From Deltaproteobacteria bacterium (GTDB lineage: Bacteria; Desulfobacterota; Dissulfuribacteria; Dissulfuribacterales; DYLC01): a stretch of 64,000 nt of DNA. The stretch is from assembly GCA_028695735.1 (NCBI GenBank), contig JAQVIJ010000003.1:186001-250000 (forward strand), written 5' to 3'. How positions within the stretch are numbered: position 1 is the stretch's first letter; each line of letters opens with the position of its first letter. The notes beneath the pieces are model-generated. The model saw nothing but the letters and a program-made list of their open reading frames with translations, searched no databases and was not told the origin of the DNA. Shown here in pieces: positions 8,122 to 17,314 of this stretch. The position numbers were made by a program, and so were the translations under genes.

Positions 8122-10239
8122 ATGCTTTTGAAGATTGCTCTGCCGGTGCCGTTGGGCGACGGCTGTCTGGTCTATTCCCTGCCTGAGGGCATGTCCATGC
8201 CCAAACGGGGCGCCCGTGTGCTGGTTCCGCTTCAAAAACGGGAGACAGTGGGTATTTTCACAGCCCAGTGTACTGATGAACCTGAATTTGAGATTCGGGA
8301 CATAAAAGAGATATGGGACGATTCCTCCTTTCTGCCGCCCCATCTGCTGGATTGTCTGGAATGGGCCAGCCGCTATTATATGTATCCATTGGGGCATGTC
8401 ATAGATGAGGCCATACCTGGCGGGCTGCTTTCTGAAAGGACGCCCAGGACCGGCCGGCATCGAAGGGTCATGACAGAATCCGGCGGGTCAGGCCGGGCGT
8501 ATGAGAGGCCTTGTCTCAATTCCGAGCAGACTGTGGCCGTAGAGGCCATAGAAACCGCCATAACTCGCGGTGAATATGCCCCGTTTTTGCTGTATGGCGT
8601 GACAGGCAGCGGAAAGACCGAGGTCTATCTGCACTCGTGTGAGCGCGCTTTGGCCATGGGCAGACAGGCCTTGATCCTGGTGCCTGAGATAGCCATGACC
8701 GCCCAAACAATAGCCCGCTTTCAGGCCCGGTTTGGAGAGGTGGTCTCGGCCGTTCACAGCGGTCTCACTCCGGCACAGCGCAAAAACGAGTGGCGCCGCA
8801 TTTTGAAGGGGGATGCAAAGGTGGTGGTGGGAGCGAGGTCCGCTGTCTTTGCCCCTGTGTGGAACCTCGGCCTCATCGTGGTGGATGAGGAGCACGACTC
8901 CTCTTACAAACAGGAGGAGAAATTCCGTTACAGCGCCCGGGACATAGCCGTGATGCGCGCCCGTATCTCTTCGGCTGTGGTGGTGCTGGGCTCAGCCACC
9001 CCTTCCCTGAGCAGTTATAGAAACGCCGTGTCGAAAAGATACAGACTTCTTACCCTGACCAAACGAGTGGAGGAGCGTGCGCTGCCCGTGGTGAGCCTTG
9101 TGAATATGCGCGAGGATATACAGAACAAACGGGAGAAGAAACGGCGTAAAAGAAGGGAAGGCGTTGATACTACGCATGATTCCAATAATCTTTCATGGTT
9201 GAGCCAGGAGCTTGATGCGGCCATTCTGCAGACCCTGGAACGAAAGGAACAGGCGCTGCTTTTTTTGAACCGCAGGGGATACGCCTCTCATATCTTTTGT
9301 GCGGATTGCGGCCATGTCTTTTCCTGCGAGCATTGCAGCGTAAGCCTTTCGTGGCACAGAAAGACGCGCAGGGTGAAAGGGTCATCAGAGGATGAAACCG
9401 GCATGCAGGGTTTTCTTCTGTGTCATTACTGCGGAAAGAGTCTGCCTGCCATGCCGGTATGTCCCAAATGTGAGGGAACCAACATCAAGACCCTCGGATG
9501 CGGTACAGAAAGAGTGGTGGATGATTTGCGCTCCCGATATTCAGGGGCGAGGGTGGCCCAATTAGACAGGGACGTTGCCTCTGCCAAGGGGTATGTGGAG
9601 GAGTTGCTGGCCGCCTTTCGCGATCGGGAGATCGACATTCTTGTGGGCACACAGATGGTCACCAAGGGCCATGACTTTCCATATCTGACTCTGGTGGGCG
9701 TATTGTTTGCGGATCTGGGCCTGAATCTGCCGGAATACAATGCAGGGGAGCGCACATATCAACTGCTTTCACAGGTGGCGGGAAGGGCGGGAAGGGCAGG
9801 GCTTGAAGGTCATGTAATCGTTCAGACCTGGCTGCCTGAACACTATGTGATGGAATATGTGGCGCGACATGACTATGCCGGTTTTTACGAAACGGAGATG
9901 TCCTTTCGAAGTCGTATGAACTATCCACCCTTTACCCGCATGATAAATCTGCTTTTTAACAGCCCGAATGAAAAGGATGTGCAGAGGGCCGCTGATTATG
10001 TGAGAGGGCATGCAGAGGCGTTACGGACGGCTAAAGGGCCTCATTACGCCTCGATGGAGATACTCGGGCCTGCACCGTCTCCCATCTCTCGACTGAAAAA
10101 ACAGTATCGCTGGCAGTTGCTGCTCAAGGGCGTCAAAGGCCTTCACGCCTTTTGCGAAGAGTTGCTTGCCGGCCTTGACATGAAGCGAATGCAGGGCGTG
10201 AGATTACAGATTGACGTGGATCCCCTCAGCTTCATGTGA
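8122..10239 (+). CDS. priA: Primosomal replication restart helicase PriA
   Basis: Superfamily 2 3'-5' DNA helicase that recognises stalled or repaired forks and reloads the replicative helicase. In order: an N-terminal 3'-DNA binding region (LVPLQKRETVGIF), helicase motif I LLYGVTGSGKTEVYL, motif II VVDEEHDSSYKQEE, motif III VLGSATPSLSS, a zinc-binding insert with paired cysteines (CADCGHVFSCEHC, then CHYCGKSLP and CPKCEGTN), and motifs V-VI (VGTQMVTKGHDFP, QVAGRAGRAG). At 705 residues it is slightly shorter than E. coli PriA (732). A 14-residue Lys/Arg-rich insert (NKREKKRRKRREG) precedes the zinc region and is not typical. The 3' end overlaps the convergent pseudouridine synthase gene by 8 bp. 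Confidence 0.96.
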   Translation: MLLKIALPVPLGDGCLVYSLPEGMSMPKRGARVLVPLQKRETVGIFTAQCTDEPEFEIRDIKEIWDDSSFLPPHLLDCLEWASRYYMYPLGHVIDEAIPGGLLSERTPRTGRHRRVMTESGGSGRAYERPCLNSEQTVAVEAIETAITRGEYAPFLLYGVTGSGKTEVYLHSCERALAMGRQALILVPEIAMTAQTIARFQARFGEVVSAVHSGLTPAQRKNEWRRILKGDAKVVVGARSAVFAPVWNLGLIVVDEEHDSSYKQEEKFRYSARDIAVMRARISSAVVVLGSATPSLSSYRNAVSKRYRLLTLTKRVEERALPVVSLVNMREDIQNKREKKRRKRREGVDTTHDSNNLSWLSQELDAAILQTLERKEQALLFLNRRGYASHIFCADCGHVFSCEHCSVSLSWHRKTRRVKGSSEDETGMQGFLLCHYCGKSLPAMPVCPKCEGTNIKTLGCGTERVVDDLRSRYSGARVAQLDRDVASAKGYVEELLAAFRDREIDILVGTQMVTKGHDFPYLTLVGVLFADLGLNLPEYNAGERTYQLLSQVAGRAGRAGLEGHVIVQTWLPEHYVMEYVARHDYAGFYETEMSFRSRMNYPPFTRMINLLFNSPNEKDVQRAADYVRGHAEALRTAKGPHYASMEILGPAPSPISRLKKQYRWQLLLKGVKGLHAFCEELLAGLDMKRMQGVRLQIDVDPLSFM

Positions 10240-10975
10240 GGCATTCACGGAAAGCCCCAGAACTACTTTTGTCAGGCCATGTTCTCCACGCCTCTGTTTC
10301 AGGCGGAGGCACAGTAAATTCCATTCCTTCCTTGCGAGTGGGGTGAACCAGGGTCAATCTCCAGGCATGAAGGCAGATGGAGCCATCGGGCAGTGCAGGA
10401 CCTGGTCCGTATTTCACGTCTCCAACTATGGGGCAGCCCAGTTCAGCGCAATGCACGCGCAACTGATGTGGTCTGCCTGTAATGGGTGTGAGAGATAAAA
10501 GTGAAAGGCCGTTTTGTGTGTGTAAAACCTGCCAGTGTGAGTGGGCGAGAAGGCCGTTTTTGATATGTGTGTCTGCGGAATATGAAGTTACCTTGTTTTT
10601 TTGAGTGTCCTTGAGCAATACACTCTTATATTCGCCTTGAGCAGTAGTTGGTGCGCCTTGTACCACCGCGAGATATGTCTTTTGCATGAGGCCTTGTTGC
10701 ATCTGTGTAAAGAGCCTGGAGGCGGCCTTGGATGTCTTGGCAAAGCAGATAATGCCTGACACCGGTCTGTCGAGGCGGTGCACCACCCCCAAAAAGACAT
10801 TGCCGGGCTTGTTGTAAGCATCCTTGAGATATGTCCTGGCCCATTCCAGAATGGATTGGTCATGAGTGGCGTCCGGCACCGAAGGCATGCACGACGGCTT
10901 GCAGAGAACCAGCAAGTGGTTGTCTTCATGAAGGATTTGGGGTTGTGTTTTCATATAGGCACTGTTTGTCCGCAA
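10232..10975 (-). CDS. RluA-family RNA pseudouridine synthase
   Basis: Isomerises selected uridines in rRNA or tRNA to pseudouridine. The catalytic signature GVVHRLDRPVSGIICFAKT contains the invariant Asp after HRL. Also visible are ILHEDNHLLVLCKPSCMPSV at the N-terminus and LTPITGRPHQLRVHCAELG near the C-terminus. No S4 domain is present and the length (247) fits the short RluA/TruC-like subgroup, so the target cannot be assigned. It is convergent with priA and divergent from rpmH. Confidence 0.9.
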   Translation of the reverse strand: MRTNSAYMKTQPQILHEDNHLLVLCKPSCMPSVPDATHDQSILEWARTYLKDAYNKPGNVFLGVVHRLDRPVSGIICFAKTSKAASRLFTQMQQGLMQKTYLAVVQGAPTTAQGEYKSVLLKDTQKNKVTSYSADTHIKNGLLAHSHWQVLHTQNGLSLLSLTPITGRPHQLRVHCAELGCPIVGDVKYGPGPALPDGSICLHAWRLTLVHPTRKEGMEFTVPPPETEAWRTWPDKSSSGAFRECLT

Positions 10976-10996
10976 AATATGTGACTGTCAAATGGC

Positions 10997-11025
10997 TTGA
11001 CACGGGCATCTTGTTATATTATTAA
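10997..11025 (+). promoter_or_regulatory. Predicted promoter of the rpmH-rnpA operon
   Basis: Perfect TTGACA at 10997-11002, 17-bp spacer, TATTAA at 11020-11025, about 150 bp before rpmH. The leader between promoter and gene is unusually long for so small a gene. Confidence 0.6.
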
Positions 11026-11176
11026 ACATTGTTTCAAGGGTTTTTGAATGGCATCATCTTAACTGATTTGAATCCTTGCAGGCAAGGTGTAATTAAACCA
11101 TCGGTTTTTGAAAAATACGCCTGCGCCATTCATGCACCCGCTGAAATGCAAAAAAAATAAAAGGAGAAGATGCAAT

Positions 11177-11311
11177 ATGAAAATGACCTATCAGCCCAAT
11201 ACACTCAAAAGAAGCAGAACGCACGGTTTTCTCAAACGTATGAGCACAAAAAATGGTCGAAAGGTGCTGGCGCGTCGCAGGGCAAAGGGCAGATACAGAC
11301 TGTCGGCCTGA
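11177..11311 (+). CDS. rpmH: 50S ribosomal protein L34
   Basis: 44-residue, extremely basic protein of the large subunit. [20 protein letters not shown] and the [19 protein letters not shown] tail are diagnostic. Start chosen at ATG 11177 because AAAAGGAGAAG lies just upstream and the family begins here; an upstream in-frame start at 11108 would add a non-conserved extension. First gene of the conserved rpmH-rnpA-yidD-yidC-jag-mnmE block. Confidence 0.97.
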   Translation: MKMTYQPNTLKRSRTHGFLKRMSTKNGRKVLARRRAKGRYRLSA

Positions 11312-11357
11312 TTTTGTCCCTGGGAAAGACTGGAACGGACAGGGGTGAAGGGACAAT

Positions 11358-11807
11358 TTGAAAACCTGTTTGAAACCTTGGGGGGAGGCCCTTACACGTA
11401 ATGAGCGTCTGAGGCGGCAGGGAGATTTTACCAATATCTTCAAAAATGGAAAACGTATCAAACTGCCAGGGCTAACTCTCATATATGTGGCCAACGGCCT
11501 GAAATGGCATCGAATAGGTATAGGAATAGGCCGTAAATTCGGCAAGGCAGTGCAAAGAAACAGGGCTAAACGGGTGTTGCGGGAATTTTACAGGCGGAAT
11601 AAAGAGATGTTCAGTGAGTTGTTGTGTCTGCATACTGATAACATGCTTACGGAAAACACTCGAACCGGTTACGACATCGTATTTCTGCCATACAGGGACT
11701 TTCCCGGCCATTCCATCTTGTTCTATAAAACAGCTCTGCAAAAAAAGCTGAGCGGATTTGAATTCATTCAGCCGGACGCCCTGCGTATTGCCCTGCCCAA
11801 GGGGTGA
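11358..11807 (+). CDS. rnpA: Ribonuclease P protein component
   Basis: Protein subunit that helps the RNase P RNA bind pre-tRNA and trim 5' leaders. The 149-residue frame contains the family's RNR helix AVQRNRAKRVLREFYRRN and the N-terminal ERLRRQGDFTNIFKNGKR. Translation probably starts at the TTG at 11358, preceded by GAAGGGA. The C-terminus is about 25-30 residues longer than in E. coli. The TGA stop (11805-11807) is in the same frame as the following yidD sequence. Confidence 0.94.
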   Translation: MKTCLKPWGEALTRNERLRRQGDFTNIFKNGKRIKLPGLTLIYVANGLKWHRIGIGIGRKFGKAVQRNRAKRVLREFYRRNKEMFSELLCLHTDNMLTENTRTGYDIVFLPYRDFPGHSILFYKTALQKKLSGFEFIQPDALRIALPKG

Positions 11808-11897
11808 TGTGCCATAAAAATCAATCGGATATGCACCGTTATCAGTGAGGGGGTTGTTTCAGGTTTTGTCTGCCTCATCAGATGTTACAGGCTGTTT

Positions 11898-12128
11898 TTG
11901 GCCCCCATTCTGCCTCGTTCCTGTCGTTTTTATCCCAGTTGTTCCCATTATGCGGAAGAGGCTCTTCGGACACACGGTCCTTTCAGGGGATTGTGGCTGT
12001 CCGTGGTACGTCTCTGCAAGTGTCATCCCTGGCATTCAGGTGGATATGACCCGGTACCGCCCGGGATTTCATGTTATACTGAAGCAAAGCAAAAAGAACG
12101 AATAGAGAGTGATTATCATGGACAATAG
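11898..12128 (+). CDS. yidD: Membrane protein insertion efficiency factor YidD (true start unclear)
   Basis: Small membrane-associated protein that assists YidC/Sec-dependent insertion. Diagnostic sequence: [45 protein letters not shown]. The only canonical in-frame start is TTG 11898, but recognisable YidD sequence ([15 protein letters not shown]) begins about nine codons earlier, and no ATG, GTG or TTG occurs in that frame between the rnpA stop and 11898. A GAGGGGG purine run at 11847-11853 would fit a start near 11860, so a non-standard start codon (ATT/ATC/CTG type) or a sequence error is likely. The coordinates given are therefore a minimum. It overlaps yidC by 11 bp. Confidence 0.8.
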   Translation: MAPILPRSCRFYPSCSHYAEEALRTHGPFRGLWLSVVRLCKCHPWHSGGYDPVPPGISCYTEAKQKERIESDYHGQ

Positions 12129-13755
12129 AACCATTTTAGCCATAGCCCTTTCCATAGGAGTGCTGCTGGCCTTTCAGTTTTTTATCAGTCCCCTTGTGAC
12201 CCCGCCCAAAAAAAACAACACGCAGACATCACAACCTGTTTCTGCTGAAAACAGGACGCCGGCTGCTGCAAAGACAGACGCAGCCCAACCGGTCCAATCT
12301 GCCACAGCTCAGGAAAAGACGGTTGCAGCCATGGAGTCCGAGACAAGCAGGGCCGCGCGGGATGTGGTGGTGGACACGCCCCTTTATTCCATGGTGCTGA
12401 GCGAAAAGGGTGCGGTGATTCGCTCTCTGGCCCTCAAAAAATATCTTACATCCCAGAAGGATGGCAAGCCCATCGAGATCATACATGACGATTCGGCCCT
12501 GCTTTTGAAGCTGGACAACAAAGACACCTCAAATTGTGTGTTTGATGCGTCTTCCACCCTGCTCAAGCTGAATGAGAAAAATTCAAACGCCGAACTCTCT
12601 TTCACCTGCGGAATGCCGGGCGGCGGCCGGGTTGTAAAGACATTCGGCCTGCATGCAAACAGCTATTGGATTGACATAGCCATTCGAGTCAGTGGCATGG
12701 AAGCCCAGTCCATATCCCTGGGCTTTCAAAACGACCCGCTCGAGAAGGCCGGCCAGGTCTTTGCAGGGCCTGTTTATTACAGCAAGGGCAGCATCAACGA
12801 ACTGGAGCTCAAAAAGTCCGGTGAGCGTAAGGAACTGGTGGAGCCTGTGGAGTGGATGGGTTACAGCGACCACTATTTCCTCACCAGCCTTGTGACCAAG
12901 ACGCGGGATGTGCCATGGAGAGTGGCCTTTGAGCGTATAAACGATGCGGGCGCCTTCAAAAGCGAGCTTTCCACAGCGTCCGGCCAGCTCAAGCAGGCGC
13001 AGGGAGAGACCATTGTTGACCTGGGGGCATATATCGGTCCCAAGGAATATTCACAGCTCAAGGCGGTGAATTACGACCTCACCAACGCACTGTATTTCGG
13101 CTGGTTCGACGTGATAGCCAAGCCCCTTCTGCTGTTTCTGAACTTCATTCACGATTATATTCCGAATTATGGTGTGGCCATCATTCTGATCACCGTGATC
13201 ATAAAGATATTGTTTTGGCCTCTTGCCCACAAGAGCGCCAAGTCCATGAAGACATTGCAAAAGATTCAGCCAAAACTGGCCAAGCTGAAGGAAAAATACG
13301 GGGATGACAAGGAAAAACTCAACAAGGAGCTGATGCAGCTCTACAAGACCTACAATGTAAATCCCATGGGCGGATGTCTGCCCATGCTGCTTCAGATACC
13401 TGTGTTTTTTGCGCTTTACAAGGTGCTGTTGCAGTCCATAGAGATTCGGCACGCCCCATTCGCCTTGTGGATTACCGATCTCTCAGCTCCGGATCGCCTG
13501 ATGATTCCAGGTGTGGAACTGCCGTGGATCGGCGGCATTCCGGTGCTGACGCTCCTGATGGGCGCCTCCATGTATCTGCAGCAGCGTCTGACGCCCACCG
13601 CAGGTGATCCGACTCAGGCCATGATGATGCGTTTCCTGCCCCTTGTTTTTACATTCATGTTCATCAATTTTCCATCAGGTCTTGTGCTGTATTGGTTCGT
13701 AAACAATGTTTTGTCCATTGTACAACAATATTATACCAATAAAACAGTAGATTGA
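12118..13755 (+). CDS. yidC: Membrane protein insertase YidC
   Basis: Inserts and folds inner-membrane proteins, alone or with SecYEG. N-terminal transmembrane anchor ([19 protein letters not shown]), a low-complexity linker, then the large periplasmic beta domain (about 60-340) that marks Gram-negative YidC. The C-terminal insertase core has [46 protein letters not shown] and [16 protein letters not shown]. Length 546 fits. ATG 12118 is preferred over GTG 12109 because of the GAGAG purine stretch 9 nt upstream. Confidence 0.97.
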   Translation: MDNRTILAIALSIGVLLAFQFFISPLVTPPKKNNTQTSQPVSAENRTPAAAKTDAAQPVQSATAQEKTVAAMESETSRAARDVVVDTPLYSMVLSEKGAVIRSLALKKYLTSQKDGKPIEIIHDDSALLLKLDNKDTSNCVFDASSTLLKLNEKNSNAELSFTCGMPGGGRVVKTFGLHANSYWIDIAIRVSGMEAQSISLGFQNDPLEKAGQVFAGPVYYSKGSINELELKKSGERKELVEPVEWMGYSDHYFLTSLVTKTRDVPWRVAFERINDAGAFKSELSTASGQLKQAQGETIVDLGAYIGPKEYSQLKAVNYDLTNALYFGWFDVIAKPLLLFLNFIHDYIPNYGVAIILITVIIKILFWPLAHKSAKSMKTLQKIQPKLAKLKEKYGDDKEKLNKELMQLYKTYNVNPMGGCLPMLLQIPVFFALYKVLLQSIEIRHAPFALWITDLSAPDRLMIPGVELPWIGGIPVLTLLMGASMYLQQRLTPTAGDPTQAMMMRFLPLVFTFMFINFPSGLVLYWFVNNVLSIVQQYYTNKTVD

Positions 13756-13765
13756 GAGAGAGATT

Positions 13766-14734
13766 ATGGCTAATGATTTTTTAGAGTTCGAGGGGAAAAC
13801 CGTAGATTACGCCATCGAGGCGGCCTGTAAACACTTCAATATTTCAAAAGAGGAACTGAAATACGAGATAATCACTCGGGGATCCACTGGTCTTTTCGGC
13901 CTCGGCAGCAAAAAGGCCAGGATAAAGGCGTTTAAGCCGGTTATTCAACCTGTGCACAAAGGGCTCGAGCAACCTGAGATCACAGAGATACAGGCTGACA
14001 CCGCAAAGGAAGTGGAGGTGCAAAAGGCAGATGAACCCGTAAAAGAGACGCAGCGAGGCCGCCAAAGACGGGCGGAGTCCGCTGGCCGTGCACCCAGGCC
14101 GGAGAGGCCCAGAAGAGGCGCCCCGAAGGCGCAGACCTTGGATATGATGGCAGAAGGCCCTTCAAAAAGAACGGAACTGGACGACACCGCCGCCTTCAGT
14201 GCCGTTGCCTCAGACAGGGAGGAAACTCCGGAGATAAGACACCCTGACGAGGCCACTTTGACCGAGGCATTGAACATAGCGCGGCAGATCCTGACATTGT
14301 CTGCCTTTGACTGCGAGGTGTCTGTGCAGAAACAGAACGAACAGACATCGCTGGTCTTCGAGGGAGCTGATATCCCTCTGGTCATAGGAAGAGACGGTCA
14401 GACCCTTGAATCCATCGAATACATCATAAACCGCATACTGACGCATAAAATGGGTTCCATTGTGCCGGTGACCCTCGATGCCGGTACATACAGGGCCAAC
14501 AGGGATGAAAAACTCATATCCCTTGCCAGACACAAGGCTGAGACAGTCAAAAAGACGGGTAAAAGCATGGCATTGGCCCCAATGAATCCTCGGGACAGGA
14601 GGCTTGTTCACCTGAGTCTGAGGGGTGTCCCAGGTATCCGGACGAGCAGTGTGGGGGATGGGGAGAGGCGTAAGGTCGTGATAATTCCATTGAACAGGCC
14701 CAGACGGGAACCTGTGCCGGTCAACCCCGAATAG
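13766..14734 (+). CDS. jag: Jag/KhpB RNA-binding protein (Jag-N, KH, R3H)
   Basis: Single-stranded RNA-binding protein that follows yidC in many genomes. The Jag N-terminal domain is seen at residues 1-52 (FEGKTVDYAIEAACKHFNIS ... TGLFGLGSKKARIKAF). A long charged linker rich in Arg/Glu/Pro follows (about 55-145). The KH domain has IGRDGQTLESIEYIINRIL and the C-terminal R3H-type stretch reads MNPRDRRLVHLSLRG. At 322 residues it is longer than most because of the linker. Ten bases separate it from yidC, so it is co-transcribed. Confidence 0.92.
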   Translation: MANDFLEFEGKTVDYAIEAACKHFNISKEELKYEIITRGSTGLFGLGSKKARIKAFKPVIQPVHKGLEQPEITEIQADTAKEVEVQKADEPVKETQRGRQRRAESAGRAPRPERPRRGAPKAQTLDMMAEGPSKRTELDDTAAFSAVASDREETPEIRHPDEATLTEALNIARQILTLSAFDCEVSVQKQNEQTSLVFEGADIPLVIGRDGQTLESIEYIINRILTHKMGSIVPVTLDAGTYRANRDEKLISLARHKAETVKKTGKSMALAPMNPRDRRLVHLSLRGVPGIRTSSVGDGERRKVVIIPLNRPRREPVPVNPE

Positions 14735-14749
14735 AAGCAGTCAAGCAGA

Positions 14750-16207
14750 GTGAGCGGTCTTGCCCGTGAAGATCAGACCATAGCCGCCATTGCCACTGCC
14801 CCTGTTTCCGCTGCTATCGGCATTGTGAGGGTCAGTGGAATGAGTGCGAAGGAGATCGCTATGCGTATCTTTCGGCCTAAACGCCCGGTGCATTGCCTGG
14901 AGTCCCACAGGGTATATTATGGTCTCATTTATGCCCCAGTGTCAGGTGTCTTTATTGATGAGGCACTCGTCATGCTCATGCAGGCCCCTCATTCCTATAC
15001 AAGGGAAGATGTGCTGGAGATACAGTGTCATGGCGGGCCTGCTGTTACAAGAAGGATTCTGGAGGCCGTTCTGGCCTGCGGGGCCCGCGAGGCTGACCCT
15101 GGAGAATTTACGCGCAGGGCATTTCTGAACGGCCGTATTGATCTGGCCCAGGCCGAGGCCGTAATGGAACTGGTGACAGCCGCCACTGACCTGCAAAGAC
15201 AGGCGGCCATAGGCGCCTTGAGCGGAAATATGAGCCGTTCCATTCATGGTGTGAGAGAAGAGGTGGTGGATGTGCTGGCCCGAATCGAGGCAGAACTGGA
15301 TTTTCCTGAAGACGGTCTGGAATTCCACTCAGCCACAGCCCTGTGCCGCTCCATTTCTGAAAAGATTCTTCATCCAATTCATGCCCTGCTCGCATCCTAT
15401 GACACCAGACACATAGTGCGGGATGGCGTGAGGGTGGTCATGGCCGGCAGACCTAACACAGGGAAATCCAGTCTTTTCAATGGGATATTGGGCACAAGCC
15501 GCGTCCTGGTAAGCCCTGTTCCTGGCACTACGCGAGACAGCATTGAGGAGAACCTGGATATAAACGGTCTGCTGGTCACCCTGGTGGATACGGCAGGTAT
15601 TCGACAGGAGACATCCGATACCATAGAATCCATGGGAATGGACATTGCGCAAAGGGAGATGGAAAGGGCGAACCATCTGCTGGTCTTGATTGATTGCAGC
15701 CTGCCCCTGACCCATGAAGACCTGCATCTTCTGGGAAGCATTCATCCAGGCCGGCCTGTGACCGTGGTGTTGAACAAGATTGATCTCCTGAAGGGCCCTT
15801 TTGCAGAGCCTTCCTGTCTTCAGGACGGGCTGAATGTATTGCCGGTGACAGCGCAGATTCAGGCTGTCCTGCTGGAGAAAGGCATTTCCGAGGCTGTTTT
15901 CCTACCTGTTTCCGCAAAGACAGGGTTCGGTCTGGACAGATTGAAGGAACGCATTGCCAATGCCGCTCTGTCGGACCGGGCAGTGAATTGCGATTTTCCC
16001 ATTCCGACCTTGCGTCAGAGGGATATACTGATGAAGGCCGCCGAGTCTTTTGAATCGGCGCAAGACCTGTTGAAGAATGGAAAGGCGCTTGAAATCGTGG
16101 CCATAGAGCTCAGAAACGGGCTTTCCGGACTGAATGAGATGCTTGGCCTGGAAGCAAACGAGGATGTGTTGAATAGAATCTTCAGCAGATTCTGCATCGG
16201 GAAATAG
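14750..16207 (+). CDS. mnmE: tRNA modification GTPase MnmE
   Basis: With MnmG it installs cmnm5/nm5 groups on the wobble uridine of several tRNAs. Start is GTG at 14750. N-terminal folate-binding domain (DQTIAAIATAPVSAAIGIVRVSG; HSYTREDVLEIQCHGG; GEFTRRAFLNGRIDL), a helical domain interrupted by a G domain with AGRPNTGKSSLFNGI, the DTAGIRQ switch and NKID, and the invariant C-terminal CIGK whose cysteine is needed for modification. No mnmG follows in this window. Confidence 0.97.
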   Translation: MSGLAREDQTIAAIATAPVSAAIGIVRVSGMSAKEIAMRIFRPKRPVHCLESHRVYYGLIYAPVSGVFIDEALVMLMQAPHSYTREDVLEIQCHGGPAVTRRILEAVLACGAREADPGEFTRRAFLNGRIDLAQAEAVMELVTAATDLQRQAAIGALSGNMSRSIHGVREEVVDVLARIEAELDFPEDGLEFHSATALCRSISEKILHPIHALLASYDTRHIVRDGVRVVMAGRPNTGKSSLFNGILGTSRVLVSPVPGTTRDSIEENLDINGLLVTLVDTAGIRQETSDTIESMGMDIAQREMERANHLLVLIDCSLPLTHEDLHLLGSIHPGRPVTVVLNKIDLLKGPFAEPSCLQDGLNVLPVTAQIQAVLLEKGISEAVFLPVSAKTGFGLDRLKERIANAALSDRAVNCDFPIPTLRQRDILMKAAESFESAQDLLKNGKALEIVAIELRNGLSGLNEMLGLEANEDVLNRIFSRFCIGK

Positions 16208-16217
16208 GGGGCGATAT

Positions 16218-17096
16218 ATGGCTACCGGCAATTATTCATTTGATGCGTCTCATTACCTGTTTCCATTACATGACAGACATTGTGAACCTGAAATGGTTTT
16301 ACGGTTGCATTCAGCCATTGACGCTGCACTGCGGGCTGGAGAGACCCTGCGGGCCTTTTATGCAGACCATCGTTTCGGTGTCTATCACAAGGGCGAAATA
16401 GATATGGTGACAGATGCAGACCTCGCCTCTGAAAAGATCATTCTGGAGACCATACACAGGGATTATTCAAATGCGGTATTCCTCTCCGAAGAGACCCATG
16501 CCTCGTTGAGCCATGAGACCGGTGAGTTCTGGGTGATCGACCCCCTGGATGGCACCACCAATTTCGCCCATGGCTTTCCGTGGTTTGGAATCTCAATAGC
16601 ATGTGTGATGCAGGGAGAGGTAGCGGCGGGTCTGGTCTATCTGCCTCTTCAGAATGAATTGTTTTATGCCGTAAAGGGGGGCGGCGCCTGGTTGAATGGC
16701 ACTCGCATAACGGTTTCAGGTATTGAAAACCTTGCGGATGCCTTGCTCGCTACTGGTTTCCCCTATGATGTGCATCAGGAGTATGAACGGGTAATTGCTG
16801 CGTTGCAGGCCGTGCTGGTGAATGTCCAGGGTGTCAGAAGGGCAGGGGCGGCCGCCCTTGACCTGGTCTATGTGGCCTGTGGCAGGCTGGATGGTTTTTG
16901 GGAGATCAAGCTCAAACCATGGGATACTGCGGCAGGGGTCTTGATCCTGAAAGAGTCGGGCGGCCGGGTATCCCTGTTCGGCGGAGAGCCCTACTCCATA
17001 TTTTCCAAGGAGATTTTGGCCACAAACAGCCTGTTACATGAGCAGCTTTCCCATATATTAAGGGATTTCAGGGCATATGACACATTTAGAAGATGA
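16218..17096 (+). CDS. Inositol monophosphatase family protein (SuhB-like)
   Basis: Mg2+/Li+-sensitive sugar-phosphate phosphatase fold. All family metal-site motifs are visible: DMVTDADLASEKII, the EE of FLSEETH, WVIDPLDGTTNFAHGFP and KPWDTAAGVLILKESGG. Residues 1-30 form a short extension compared with E. coli SuhB. The substrate could be inositol phosphate, fructose-1,6-bisphosphate or PAP, and cannot be told from sequence alone. Ten bases after mnmE and overlapping yacG by 20 bp. Confidence 0.9.
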   Translation: MATGNYSFDASHYLFPLHDRHCEPEMVLRLHSAIDAALRAGETLRAFYADHRFGVYHKGEIDMVTDADLASEKIILETIHRDYSNAVFLSEETHASLSHETGEFWVIDPLDGTTNFAHGFPWFGISIACVMQGEVAAGLVYLPLQNELFYAVKGGGAWLNGTRITVSGIENLADALLATGFPYDVHQEYERVIAALQAVLVNVQGVRRAGAAALDLVYVACGRLDGFWEIKLKPWDTAAGVLILKESGGRVSLFGGEPYSIFSKEILATNSLLHEQLSHILRDFRAYDTFRR

Positions 17097-17310
17097 GCTT
17101 GTGCAGACAGGACGAATGGTTGCTGAAAGGGTGCGGCCCTGCCCTGTGTGCAAAAAGCCTGTAATTTTCAGAGAGAATCCCCATAGACCTTTCTGCAGCA
17201 GACGCTGCAAGCTCCTGGACCTCTCGGCATGGCTTACCGGAGAATATTTCGGGTTGACTGAACAGGAGATGCAGGCATTAGAGGGAGACACAACACGGCA
17301 AGGAGATTGA
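17077..17310 (+). CDS. yacG: DNA gyrase inhibitor YacG-type zinc protein
   Basis: 77 residues with a four-cysteine zinc ribbon: CPVCKKP and, 20 residues on, FCSRRCKLLDLSAWL, the YacG signature. In E. coli YacG binds GyrB and blocks DNA binding. Compared with the usual ~65 residues there is a short N-terminal extension (MTHLEDELVQTGRMVAERV), so translation could start slightly inside. It overlaps the IMPase gene by 20 bp and is followed after 4 bp by the MBL gene. Confidence 0.87.
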   Translation: MTHLEDELVQTGRMVAERVRPCPVCKKPVIFRENPHRPFCSRRCKLLDLSAWLTGEYFGLTEQEMQALEGDTTRQGD

Positions 17311-17314
17311 TGTT

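Noticed and set aside
11805-11898. TGA between rnpA and yidD in the same frame, as a second selenocysteine or readthrough site
   Set aside because: rnpA is already full length at the TGA, the codons after it do not look like either family until about 11871, and no SECIS-like hairpin follows at the right distance.
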